Below are positions 35,301 to 45,522 of a DNA stretch of 64,000 nt, piece by piece. The translations under genes were made by a program, and so were the position numbers. Every line of letters starts with the position of its first letter. The first letter of the stretch is position 1. This DNA comes from Epiperipatus broadwayi (taxonomy: Eukaryota; Onychophora; Udeonychophora; Euonychophora; Peripatidae). Location: positions 1,180,001 through 1,244,000 of the forward strand of contig JAQFVV010012435.1 in assembly GCA_028023455.1 (NCBI GenBank), read 5' to 3'. The notes beneath the pieces are model-generated. The model worked only from the letters and a program-made list of their open reading frames with translations, was not told the DNA's origin and made no database searches.

Positions 35301-36290
35301 ATCAAAGATTATGACTCCAAGGCTGGAACTAATGCTCTTATAGAGCTAATAGAAACCTTAACTACTTTATATAGCCACTCAAAAATGAGTAAAGTCAATC
35401 CAGCCCCCCCCCTCCAAAGGAGAGCAAAAAACGACTCTAAGAATAAGTTTTGCGAACTGTAAGACCCAATCTGTGAACTACAAATACATTCAGATATTGA
35501 ACATGCTGGTCCAATTTTCTCTCTACTTAATATTTTACAATGTCTTCTTTCAGTTTCCTCAGCAGAAAACTTTTTTCTCAAAGACATTCTAAAGAAATGT
35601 AATGTCAATTGTTTCCATTGGAAAAATATGGCATAGAATATACTGGGCAGCTAGACACTATGTCTAATTATAATTCTTCAAAGCACTCTATTCTTTCATA
35701 TCTTCCCAACTGACACAATTGACATTGCAATTCAATAGAACATCTTTGAAATAATCCTTATAACATAGATGAGAATCTTCTATGAAACCCATGTTCAAAT
35801 TCACAATAAAGCAGCTCTTTTAGGAGGTCTTCCATTGTCCATTTGTTTTAGATGTCTAATCCAATGAAAATGTGGTTTTACATTAATGGACTTAATCGTA
35901 TCTAATTCTTTTGAAAACTTTATGGAGCATCCTTAAATGAAACTTTTCTAATGCCTTTATATTATGTTGATAGGTGTCCAAGTTTCACATCCATACAATA
36001 AATTAGTTAAATAATAACTTTATATATAGCTAACTTAGCTGTAGTAGTTATTCCCTAATGAAGAAACATTAGCATTTAATTTGTTAAAAGCAGCAACAGC
36101 ACATTGCAATCTGTGTCAGATCTCAACATCTACGCTCATCTTTCTATTTATAAACTACCAAGGTATTTAAACTGATTTACAGTCTCAAGTTGACAACCAT
36201 CTAAGTTGAAAGTTACTGAACATTATTCTGCCATCACTGGCTAAAAAAGAACTTGAGTTTTTAAAACATTAATTAATTGAGATCTTTCTA
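35300..36290 (-). pseudogene. Decayed LINE of a second lineage, reverse transcriptase C-terminal region
   Basis: Read on the minus strand, several short blocks in different frames follow the order of a LINE C-terminus. FKYLGS lies near 36160, then KLAIYKVIILTNLLYGCETW near 35980-36040, KALEKFHLRMLHK near 35930-35970, MDNGRPPK near 35840, and NCNVNCVSWEDM near 35700-35740. A 99-codon frame ends at 35309, with AEETERR and a degenerate Cys/His-finger-like stretch (ACSISECICSSQIGSYSS). Many invertebrate LINEs end in such a finger, CPxCxRxCxSRIGLxSH, and here its second cysteine and the histidines have been lost. Multiple frameshifts and stops make it a fossil. The lineage differs from the RTE copies: it has YGCETW and no GHIARRDD. 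No catalytic FADD block survives. Confidence 0.72.
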
Positions 36291-38744
36291 AGCTGCACTC
36301 AAAACATTAAAAAGATTATGTGATGTTTACTGAACTTCTTTATATTAACAAGATAATACACTAGAATTCAGAAAATCCTGCTTGTATAGCTATGTTCCTT
36401 TCAGTCCTTGTCTACGATAGTTTATGCCAATAAAGGATATATTTTTATCTACAAATAATATAAGCTTCAGAAATTATCTTCACTTTATACCAGAGCTATC
36501 TATTGCTAACTTGAGTAATCAATAGACACTAGATGGTAGTGTTATTATTCTAGATTATAAGCCAAAAATTGGTCTGGCAATGTGAATATATTAGCAGTAC
36601 CATCTAGTATCAAGTAATGGTCCAATCTTGTGACAGAAGACTGTGGAATAGAAAAAAGAATTTCCCCTGAAAGCATAGCTTTGAAGATTGAGACTAGTTA
36701 TTTTTTTACAAGGTAATCTTCTTTTACTTAAAAGAGCATATAAGCACACAAATGCAAATTTTTTGACACATTTTTACAACTATTCCTTATTATGTTTAAA
36801 TAAGATTCAAATGTATTCCAATATGTCATTATTGATGTTTGAGATCAGGACAGCTGACACAAGAGTTCCCTCGAAACAGATAAGCCTTATATTGTCACAG
36901 TTCACAACTGGAATATTAGCATATATACCACTTAATATCTTATATAATAAATGAGTAGATGTTTAAATGGCATTAATTGTAATATTTTAAAATGCTATAT
37001 GTTTTAGATATGGACACACACAAGATCATTTATAAATAAATAATGCACTAAACAAAAGTTAAACAAATCATTAAAAATCAATCGGTAAATTACAGGAAGA
37101 TTATATTTGGCAATATTTGTTTAAAATATGAGATATCTATAGTCTACTAAGGTTAACACGGCTATGCCTAAAAGTAAAGTAAGAAATGTCAGAATTGTAT
37201 ACATTCTTGAATGATTCTTTGGTTCAAATGTATCCAAAATTTTTACATTCACATTATAGTCAGAAAAAATCCAATAGAAAATGTTGAGATAATATCATAT
37301 ATAAGAATATATATAGGAAATATAATAATCTTACTGCATCTATTTTATAGCCTTCATAAACATAGAAATAGCACTGAATATTATTTGAAAGAAATTTAAT
37401 TTTCTTAAAAATAAGAAAAAATATAATTAAGAAATATGAAAACTATCTATCATTTATTCAAAAAAACAAAAACAAAATGCATTTACAGGATAATTAAAAG
37501 TAGAAGCTAGCAAAGAAGTGAAACAAGGTTTTTCTCAATCTTTTAATTCAATATATATACATAATGAGTATATATATATTAATCACACAATGCTTTCAGG
37601 AACAGTCCATTTATATATTTCATCACCTATTGAGCAAATTATGTAAGATATTCCATGAAAAAAAAGATCTATATAAATATAGATGACAAAAATTTTAAAA
37701 CAATTTGACATATGAAGTTTATGTTATACAATAAAGACATGGTTTAAAAACGATAAATAAGATTATCAGAAAAAATGCATAAAAAGGTTATGAATTGCAT
37801 AAAAAATAAATTTATGATCGGAAAATGCTAAAATAAAAGCTGACAACCTCTTTCTATTGTTTGAAAAATATAATTAAATCAAAAGAAAAATATTAAATAG
37901 TGTGGTTTAGAATATCTCATTAATATATATAAAAAAGATCTTTAGATCAAAAAATACGCTTCATCAAGAATTTGACCACAAAGTGTGGAGACACGAATAC
38001 TCAGAAAAATTCAAAAATGTTTATAATTTAAAATGGATGCCGATTGATGAAACTCTCATAAACAGAATGTTTTGAAGATGATTGAAAAAATATAGCAATA
38101 TATAATGAAGAATATTAGGAAAGTGGTTCTATTATCACTAAATTCATTTAGAATCAATCAATTATTCAAGCTAATAGAAATAACTGAACATTATTGGTCA
38201 ATGAAAATTGTTAGCATATTTTGAATTTTGTTAAGTGTATAGAAATATGTATTGGTACTGTTTGTTTAGATTAATATTAAAAGGAATGGAGCTATAAATG
38301 ATAAGATATATCATCAGAACAGATGGGTATAAAATGATAAATTATCCAGTTGTTAATTTTGTACAGATAGACTGAAAAAGTAGAGATGATTTGTTGTATA
38401 TGGCAATGCTTGGAGTGGGGGTGGAGCACATCTAAATTTTTCTTCATCTAACTAACTGTTTTTTAAGCTGAAATGTTTTTAAATAGAGCCAAGAATCTTC
38501 CTGATAGATATCTACTGTATGTAAAAACATGTAACTGAGTATTGGTAGTGGAAACATTTGTACTACAGATTGGTAACTTTGATACTTCAAACTGGAATAA
38601 TTCTGCCTTGCACAAATTGGTATTTTAAATAGAATCTTTGTGAGGCTCATAATTAGTGATCAACAAGATGTCCTTTAGCTTTTTTTCGTTTTATTGTCTT
38701 TAATTTATCTAAGTAAGGGAGTAAGTCATCCTCATTCAGGCTAG
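36291..38744. other. AT-rich non-coding DNA
   Basis: A weak repeat at 36480-36640 (GAGTAATCAATAGACACTAGAT and later AGCAGTACCATCTAGTATC) shares words with family B (CAGAGTAATCAATGGATGCC). No coding region is supported. Confidence 0.45.
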
Positions 38745-38838
38745 TATAAAAAGCAATCTAAATGTTGAACAAAGGATCAAGAAGAGAATGAATCTACTCT
38801 ATTCTTGATCCTTTGTTCAATTTAGATTGCTTTTTATC
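38745..38838. repeat. Short perfect-type hairpin (family D)
   Basis: AAAAAGCAATCTAAATGTTG followed by AACAAAGGATCAAGAA (38749-38783) pairs with TTCTTGATCCTTTGTTCAAT and TTAGATTGCTTTTTAT (38802-38838), with an 18-bp loop. The arms differ by a small indel only. A single diverged arm occurs at 44755-44820, so this is a dispersed foldback family. Confidence 0.85.
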
Positions 38839-40080
38839 AGGTATTTTACTCACTTTACATATTCACTGAACTATATTTAATTTAATGCTATCTTCAATTA
38901 TGTATTCTTGATATATTATTATATTTATATTGAGCAGTAGTAATACTGATCCCTACCATATAATCACCAAATATTATTTTAAAGTATGCAGAAGAAAGCA
39001 ATCATAACCTACTTTATAGACATATAATAAGTCGATCAGAGTCAATATTAAATTCAACAGAACCTTATATAAGGCCAACAAAACAACACAGTGATTAGGA
39101 TGGCATTAATAGGGATGGAGGATGAACCTGATACAGTAATGTTTTGGTTTTTAGCTGTTTGTGTCAAATATTATGTAAATTCACATCAGCTGATCAAAGT
39201 ATTTGTACCAAAACATTAAAAGAAATAAGCTAAATGTCTTTTTTAAATAGTAATTTCTATAAGCATCAAGAATAATAAAGCTGATAAGAGATCACTATAA
39301 ACATGACAAAGAATGATGTAATATTGCCATTATGATCAAGAACATTGTGTTTGGGTAAAATATACAGATAAACTTACCTTTACTTACAGATTTCTAACAT
39401 GCAAAAAAATGATTACGATGAACAAAGCCACTGTAAAAATACTGGCCAACTTTAGGGAAATACTACTTTGCTACCTTCTAATCAAAAAAATAAACAATAT
39501 TTTTTATTTAAAAAAACTTTCACATATTTTAAAACAAATATTTTATTTCAATATAATGTTTAAAGTAAAAAAAAAACAAACTCATCTACCTATATAGTTA
39601 CAAAATATTGAAAATGATATACATGTTTTTCTCTCTTACATGCGATTGCACTATACTATCATTATACCAATGCACTGAAAATCAGTTCCAAATACATAAT
39701 AAACTTCAAATGGCAATGTATCACCTGTGTTTTTACATACATAACATCTTAGGCCAAGGAGTAATCATATGTACTTGCAAATTATAAGATATAAAGGTTG
39801 CTCATAAATCATGTAGAACATTTTGATTGTTGTACAAATGTTATTTTCTAAATAAAATATTACTCGTTATTCATATATAACTTTCTCATCATCTTTCCAT
39901 AAAATTTTACATCGAAGTGTACTAAAGATTGGATCACTACATCACCCATTTTATTATGTAAAATGTACACCTTTTTAAATCTTGAAAAGAAAGAAATGTA
40001 AACATAAATGAACATATTTGTTATCAGATAACGGTAAATGTTTTAATATAAAAAATAAAATATAACATGTTTATTTCAAT
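38839..40080. other. AT-rich non-coding DNA
   Basis: No gene is supported. The 62-codon frame at 39409-39597 is low-complexity. Confidence 0.5.
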
Positions 40081-40082
40081 TT

Positions 40083-40210
40083 TCACCGATCTTCTGAACC
40101 AGCCACTCTTAGGCAAGCGGCACTGATTGTACGGCGTGAAAACTCTTTGCCTCTGGACTCATGCATATAAAGGTCCTACAAGCCGATGAGACTAAAACTC
40201 TATTAAATTA
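40083..40210. other. CpG-containing islet, possible exon of unknown direction
   Basis: This 130-bp stretch has much higher G+C than its flanks. On the minus strand a 27-codon frame from ATG at 40165-40167 to TGA at 40083-40085 uses balanced codons (it includes EFSRRTISAACLRVAGSEDR). It follows an acceptor-like CTTGTAG and precedes AATAAA at 40070-40075. A second minus frame through the same bases is also open. I recognise neither, and plus-strand RNA structure is possible. It could be a terminal exon, a structured RNA or a repeat. Confidence 0.25.
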
Positions 40211-41300
40211 GCCGTTTTCAAAATTAAAAAGTTAATGAAAATTATCTATAAAACACCAAGCAATTTCAGTCAAAGAATTTAAACCATTTATTACGTGGAG
40301 TGAACAAGAGTCAAAAAAAATTACTATCAAAAGAAAAATAAAATAAAATTTGATATTTGTATTTACATTAAATTTAATTAACTGAAATACTTTCGTTTTG
40401 TAAGCATTTTTTTTCAATAAAAATAAAAATTGATATTCTTCTATTTTTTCTATCTCACTTAAAAAAATAATTTGACATATATATAGTGCACATAAAAATT
40501 AATAGTTACATGTTCATGGAGAGGTAATAATTTAATTATGGCGCTGATTCTCAAATTTGAAGTTACAACCATTGCTTACGCGCGCACACGCACTCTTATA
40601 AATAAAATAGCATATCTTACATAATGACCTTTTCTACAATCGCAAAATAAAACAAAATATGTAAACCTTACATAGTAACATAAATATTATATATGTACCA
40701 TTCATCCCTTTTAAATACATTTACAAATTAAGTTTTTTTAATTTAAAGTAATAGTAAGTATATCCCCCCCCCCCTCTTACATTTAATTATTGTTTTAATT
40801 TCAATAGTTTCACTATGTTAATAAAGCTTCAAGATTTAACTTTTAAGATTTACTTTTATTGCACAGTATATAAATGGCGTAATTAAACAACATAAAAACA
40901 AGTGTATCGATAAAATAAAAAATATTTACTTAATTACAATAAACGAAGTTAACTCTACTTTGAATAATCTCCACAGTTGTGATTTTCGTTTTGAGGGTAA
41001 ACTTCCTTTGAATAGCCATTTTTTTCCCCCTTTAGCTTTTTTCCTAAGAAACTAATCCTGGTATTGTAGTTCGTTTCGTTATAGTGCACACGCACTTGAA
41101 ACAAAAAAAAAGATAAAATTAATCTTTTTTTTTTTATACAAATATTTTCAAAATAATATATATCTTTTTTAGTTCCAAGAATTTACGTGGTGTTTTCTTA
41201 GCTTCATCCTTTTCTTGGTGAATACTTAACCTTCTGTTTAAGAAATGAAACAAGCCTGTAGTTACTTTAGCTGCCTCTTTTCTTAAAATCTGTATTCTTT
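40211..41300. other. AT-rich non-coding DNA upstream of the candidate gene
   Basis: Includes a C-run at about 40764-40775 and an alternating CGCGCACACGCACTC at about 40579. No frame is supported. Confidence 0.5.
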
Positions 41301-41302
41301 AG

Positions 41303-41400
41303 TCATGTGACAAAGTGAATATGAATTGGCCAATCCCATGCGACGTGACTCAGAACTAGTATTTGTGCAAAAGCTGAGCTTGTCGAAGTAAACTCCCTCC
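41303..41400 (+). promoter_or_regulatory. Candidate promoter region of the 41.7-kb gene
   Basis: A compact cluster of motif matches lies about 350 bp before the ATG: an E-box-type TCATGTGAC at 41303-41311, the palindrome ATTGGCCAAT (inverted CCAAT) at 41325-41334, and TGACTCAG (AP-1-like) at 41346-41353, in a locally CpG-containing context (GCGACGTGAC). No TATA box at a fixed distance is obvious. The call rests on motif clustering and position only, and the transcription start is unknown. Confidence 0.4.
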
Positions 41401-41657
41401 TTTTTTATTACATTATTTTAGAAGCAGGCTATTTTATGGATGTTGAAATTTTCTAGCCTTTGGTACTCTTTCCTAGCTTAGTTATTATGTGGCAGGAAAG
41501 AGAAAATAATGGATAATCTGTATACCTAATGGCACCGTTAATTTCACCAAGGATGGATGTAAAGCTGTGGAATCGCAAAATGCTACGTATGGAACCTGTG
41601 TATTTTAAATGAGTTATTTCCGCCGTGGATAAACGTGTATCTTTTTCTTTACTTTAG

Positions 41658-41817
41658 GGCTGTTTCAAATGTTTATGGAATAACATATATATAGACATGG
41701 GGACCATAGGAGGGTTGGAACTCTATAGTTCTATATCTATTTCTGTATTAGTGCTACTAATAACTCTTCAACGATCGGAAGGCTGGCTTGAGGATATCAA
41801 GGCAAAATCGGTATACG
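41658..41817 (+). CDS. First coding exon of a putative secreted or membrane protein (partial)
   Basis: The ATG at 41697 opens 40 codons plus one base, ending at a consensus donor G/GTAAGT (41818-41823), so the intron is phase 1. The N-terminus reads MGTIGGLELYSS and then the hydrophobic core ISISVLVLLITL (residues 13-24), followed by QRSEGWLEDIKAKSVY. This has the shape of a signal peptide with cleavage likely around residues 27-30. An in-frame TAG at 41655-41657 closes the frame upstream, and CTTTTTCTTTACTTTAG just before 41658 is a good acceptor. The exon may therefore be exon 2 with about 39 bases of 5' UTR, or transcription may simply run through. A phase-1 intron right after a signal peptide is common in extracellular multidomain proteins. 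I do not recognise the family and found no downstream exon in the window. Confidence 0.6.
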
Positions 41818-44451
41818 GTAAGTTTTATATTTTGTTGTTTTTATAGTTTGTTTGTGTTTATGTACATTCAGGCGTCTTTATTTATGAACAAATATTCACA
41901 AAACATCTAAATATTTTGAATATATATAGTAAAACTTAAATTTTGAGTTTTTGTTTATTTTAAAATTAATTACATAATTATCAGAACTCGAAAAAATACT
42001 GTATTATTTTTTGTTTGTAATCAAATCAGTTTAAATCTTTTGCGAGTAAATAACGAAAATGTAATTATTATAATTTTCTCTTTTTATTCTTCGTGCAACT
42101 GTGTACTAAACTAAATGTGCCAAAGTCTGTAAAAATGCTTTTTAAAATAGCTCTTACTAAAAATGAGGGGAGAAAAAAAATCTAACGAAAGCTAATCTGA
42201 AATGTGCACTTCCATTTTGAATGTTTTGTTTATGAAGCTTAAGTTTAGTTAATAGTTTTGCTGTTAGCGTATTGCTGCGTTTTCAAAAGAACTAGAAAGG
42301 CCCAATAGTTTGATTTAAAATTTTGTGTGTAATTAATGCAATTGTGATTATTGTTTGAGCATAATTATTTTTCTTTTTGGAACGCATGTATTTTGTTTAT
42401 GCTTTTTAATGTACTATTTCGGAATAAACGATACTTTTATTTGGAGTGAACATTTAAACACACAAAACTGATCTTATCCTGTTTAATTAGTTTCGATTTA
42501 ATGACTAGCAACTACGTAAGCGTATCAGATTGATTCATATTGATTGATTTCTATCCTGTTACGAGTTCATTGAAATCAAAGTAGGGTAATTTAATGTTGA
42601 TTTTGAAAATTAAATTTTAATAACACTGCAGAGTTTTTTTTGTTTCCAATTTCTTCATATGCAATGTTCAGCAAGAAAGTGAATCTAAAGCATCCCTAGG
42701 CATATAAAAGCATGTGTGGATTAATGATAAACAAGCATGATGGTTAGTGGTTGTTGGTCATTGCATTTCCCTTGACCTTTGACACAGTTTCAACACTTTC
42801 AAAAAGTCACTTTTAATGATCGATTTATTTATCTGACCCGAAACCAATATCCTATCCATCCACGCTAGGTATATCTATATATAAATGAAAGGACAAGTTT
42901 AGTTTTTATGTTTTGCACCCTGAATGATCCTTCTCTAAGTATTATTTTACTCCACTTTAGATTTTAACAGTCTAAAACGATTTTCCATCAGATATGCACT
43001 GGAAAGAATTTTGGATTGATATTTGAATTTATATTAAACCATAGCACACAATTTATTTAAAAGTTTTAACTTGTATAAATAATATATATTGATGACAAAA
43101 TCTGAATTCGAAGGCTGCTTTATTAAGTTCATTGAAGTCCATGTAACCAGTCTCAATTGATTATATATATAAGTAGATATCATAGAGTCGGAATTTAATG
43201 CGTTTTAAAAACTTCATCCCCCCCTCCCTCTTCTATTTTTTTTAGTACAATTCAATATATTTTTTATATTAGTGTTAAAAGTCATAAAATTAGAATCTAT
43301 ATGTAAATAACGGAGATTAACAAAATGAATAATTAGGCAGTACATTTTAATAAAAGTGAAAAATAAAAAAAACATTGGAAAAAATACTCAGATTTATCTG
43401 ATTAGCACTGTACTAAATTTAGCACTAAGCCATTTTTTGGAACGAGTTTGCAAGACAATTACTGTAATTTTTTGTAAAAAAATTATATCAATTTGAGCAC
43501 TATTTGAACATCAACAAAAATAAAAAAAATCTGATCCAAAATTAAAAAAAAAAAAAAAATTAAAAATTTTTTTTTTTGTTTTTTAAAAATCATACACTCT
43601 CTGCCCGATTCTGAAGCATATAAAAATATTTTTTTTGAAAAAATCATGCACTTTCTGCCCAATTCTAAAGCATGTAGGAGATACTCAATTGAATTTACTG
43701 TATTATTAATTCATGAATGTATTTAAAACCCTACAATTTATGATGGAAGAAGTGTGGACAATCTTTTTGGTAATGAGATCATAAAACGTACAGAATTTAC
43801 ATCAATTTATTGTTAAATATAATATTGCTGTCAACATGTAAACAAAACATTCGCTGTGATTTAAACCATGAATTATATATATAAAGTTTTATTTCTTTAC
43901 ACATGAAATAGCAAAAGAAGTGGCTAAGTATAAATTCCAATAAGGTTTATAAATGAATTAAAGTACACCAATGATTGTCTTAAGTGGAATTTTTTTGGAA
44001 TTGACTAGAGAGAGTTTTTTAGAATTTCCATATATTCAGGTATAAGTAATTCATTTTTATGATGCTGGTTGTTTTTAATGTTATGTTACATACAATGTAG
44101 AGTTTTAGCATCATGATTAGTACAATCTGAATTGTTGTTTAATAGTTCTTTAAAGATAATGGTCATCCCAAGCACATGCTTTATATGATTATCAGTAAAT
44201 TCTCTACTTAGGAATGTGTATGTATGAATATCATCCGTAATTATGAGCTTGGCAACTGTATAGATAACATGTTTTCGTCATCACAATTTTTCTTTTTGTT
44301 TATTCTCTGCAAGAAGACTATTCACAAATTAAACTCCTATTATTCTTTTAGATCGTATACTTATCTATTTTTCAATTTATTTAAGATTTCTATAATATTA
44401 AAAATTGTTGGTTTAATTTCAAATCATCATTTATTTGATTTATGTGGCCAA
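41818..44451 (+). other. Probable intron 5' part, AT-rich
   Basis: It begins with the GTAAGT donor. The first kilobase has more CpG and less extreme AT than the distal part, as often seen next to promoters. No exon with paired splice sites is convincing. If the exon at 41658 is real, the intron probably extends beyond 64000. Confidence 0.4.
43586..43672 (+). repeat. Local duplication with CTGCCC motif
   Basis: AAAATCATACACTCTCTGCC..CGATTCTGAAGCAT (43586-43620) is repeated as AAAATCATGCACTTTCTGCC..CAATTCTAAAGCAT (43640-43673), separated by a T-rich spacer. The period is about 54 bp. No function is evident. Confidence 0.75.
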
Positions 44452-44465
44452 ATGATTATTGATTT

Positions 44466-44560
44466 TTTTTCCCCACATGTCAAAGCATCGGCCAGGAAGC
44501 GAACCTGGGATAACTGATTGTAAGGCAGATGTGCTGACCACTCGGCCACCAAAGCTTGAC
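44466..44560 (-). mobile_element. tRNA-Gly-derived SINE copy 8 (TAC-type)
   Basis: The minus strand begins TGTCAAGCTTTGGTGGCCGA, then GTGGTCAGCACATCTGCC, anticodon arm CTTACAATCAG, GGTTCGCTTCCTGGCC and GATGCTTTGACATGTGGGG with an A-tail. The perfect 14-bp duplication ATGATTATTGATTT lies at 44452-44465 and 44561-44574. It lacks the extra GGTTAGTG bases before the B-box, so its spacing is more tRNA-like. Confidence 0.93.
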
Positions 44561-44754
44561 ATGATTATTGATTTGTCTTTATAAAATAATAAAATAACTT
44601 TTTGATTCATGCGATCAATTTTTAATAACTTTCTGAAAGTTGTCTTTTCGAATAATGTTCCCAAAATGTATAATATATTAGGCAAGTGTGCATGTGTCAA
44701 GTACATATTACTTGTAAACAGATATATCAGAGCTACAAGAATAGGTGGATTTAT

Positions 44755-44825
44755 TCTGTTCTTGATCCTTTATTCAATTAGAGTGCTTTTAGTTCATAGC
44801 TCGGGAGAGGATGATTTATTCCTTT
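44755..44825 (+). repeat. Diverged single arm of family D
   Basis: GTTCTTGATCCTTTATTCAA, then TTAGAGTGCTTTTAGTTCAT and GAGAGGATGATTTATTCC correspond in order to one arm and flank of the hairpin at 38720-38838. No partner arm is present here. Confidence 0.6.
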
Positions 44826-45434
44826 TGTTACATATACATTGAAGCAATGTTTAATTTAAAGATTTAATCTAATAAAAAAAATCTGTTTAATTTTTATACT
44901 GTGAAGCAGTTTTTTTTCATGGAAGTCTTATAAACAGTTTATACCAATTAAACTGCTACAATTTTAACAAATTTTTTGTAATCATATGATGCATTAATTT
45001 GATTCATTTTTTTTTATAAAAAAAATTAGATACTAAATGTTTTATAAAATCCTATATATATATATTTTGAAATACACAATTATTGAGGATTCTTATTGTT
45101 TGATTCCACTGATGCATCTCCAAATAATTTGTTCAATTTATAAATATCTGTTGAAGAATTTTAGGATCAGAAGCTTCTCTCATCAAAATATTAACTGAGT
45201 TTAGTGGCAAAGTCAATTTTTTGATCCATTTTTAAAAATTTTTCTGTAGCAGTTTGTGATGATATGAAATATTATTTGGGAGATCATGTAATGTACAAGA
45301 ACTCAGGAATTTTTAGCTGGATGATCAGTTTTCATGGCATAATTTTAATTTATTGTCAGTAGTAATTCTGTTACAATTGCCTATCATAGTTGTGAGAAAA
45401 TATATTTCTTAATTTGTGATACATCTGCTCTGCT

Positions 45435-45522
45435 ACTTACTTTACTTTTCACATCAAAGTCCACTGGGGTTTGGTTTCACTTACTTTACTTTTCACATCA
45501 AAGTCCACTGGGGTTTGGTTTC
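45435..45522 (+). repeat. Perfect tandem duplication, 44-bp unit
   Basis: Two adjacent units, 45435-45478 and 45479-45522, both reading ACTTACTTTACTTTTCACAT then CAAAGTCCACTGGGGTTTGG and TTTC. They are identical by eye, which points to a very recent duplication or to an assembly artefact. Confidence 0.92.

Noticed and set aside
35580-35640. Apparent plus-strand LINE segment reading ILKKCNVNCFHWKNM
   Set aside because: The minus-strand reading across this point is continuous with the rest of the LINE fossil; the plus-strand likeness is short and probably chance.
40083-40210. Hammerhead ribozyme (CCGATGAGAC .. AAAAC)
   Set aside because: The core has a C in place of the invariant U and the GAAA box is missing; stems I to III cannot be drawn.
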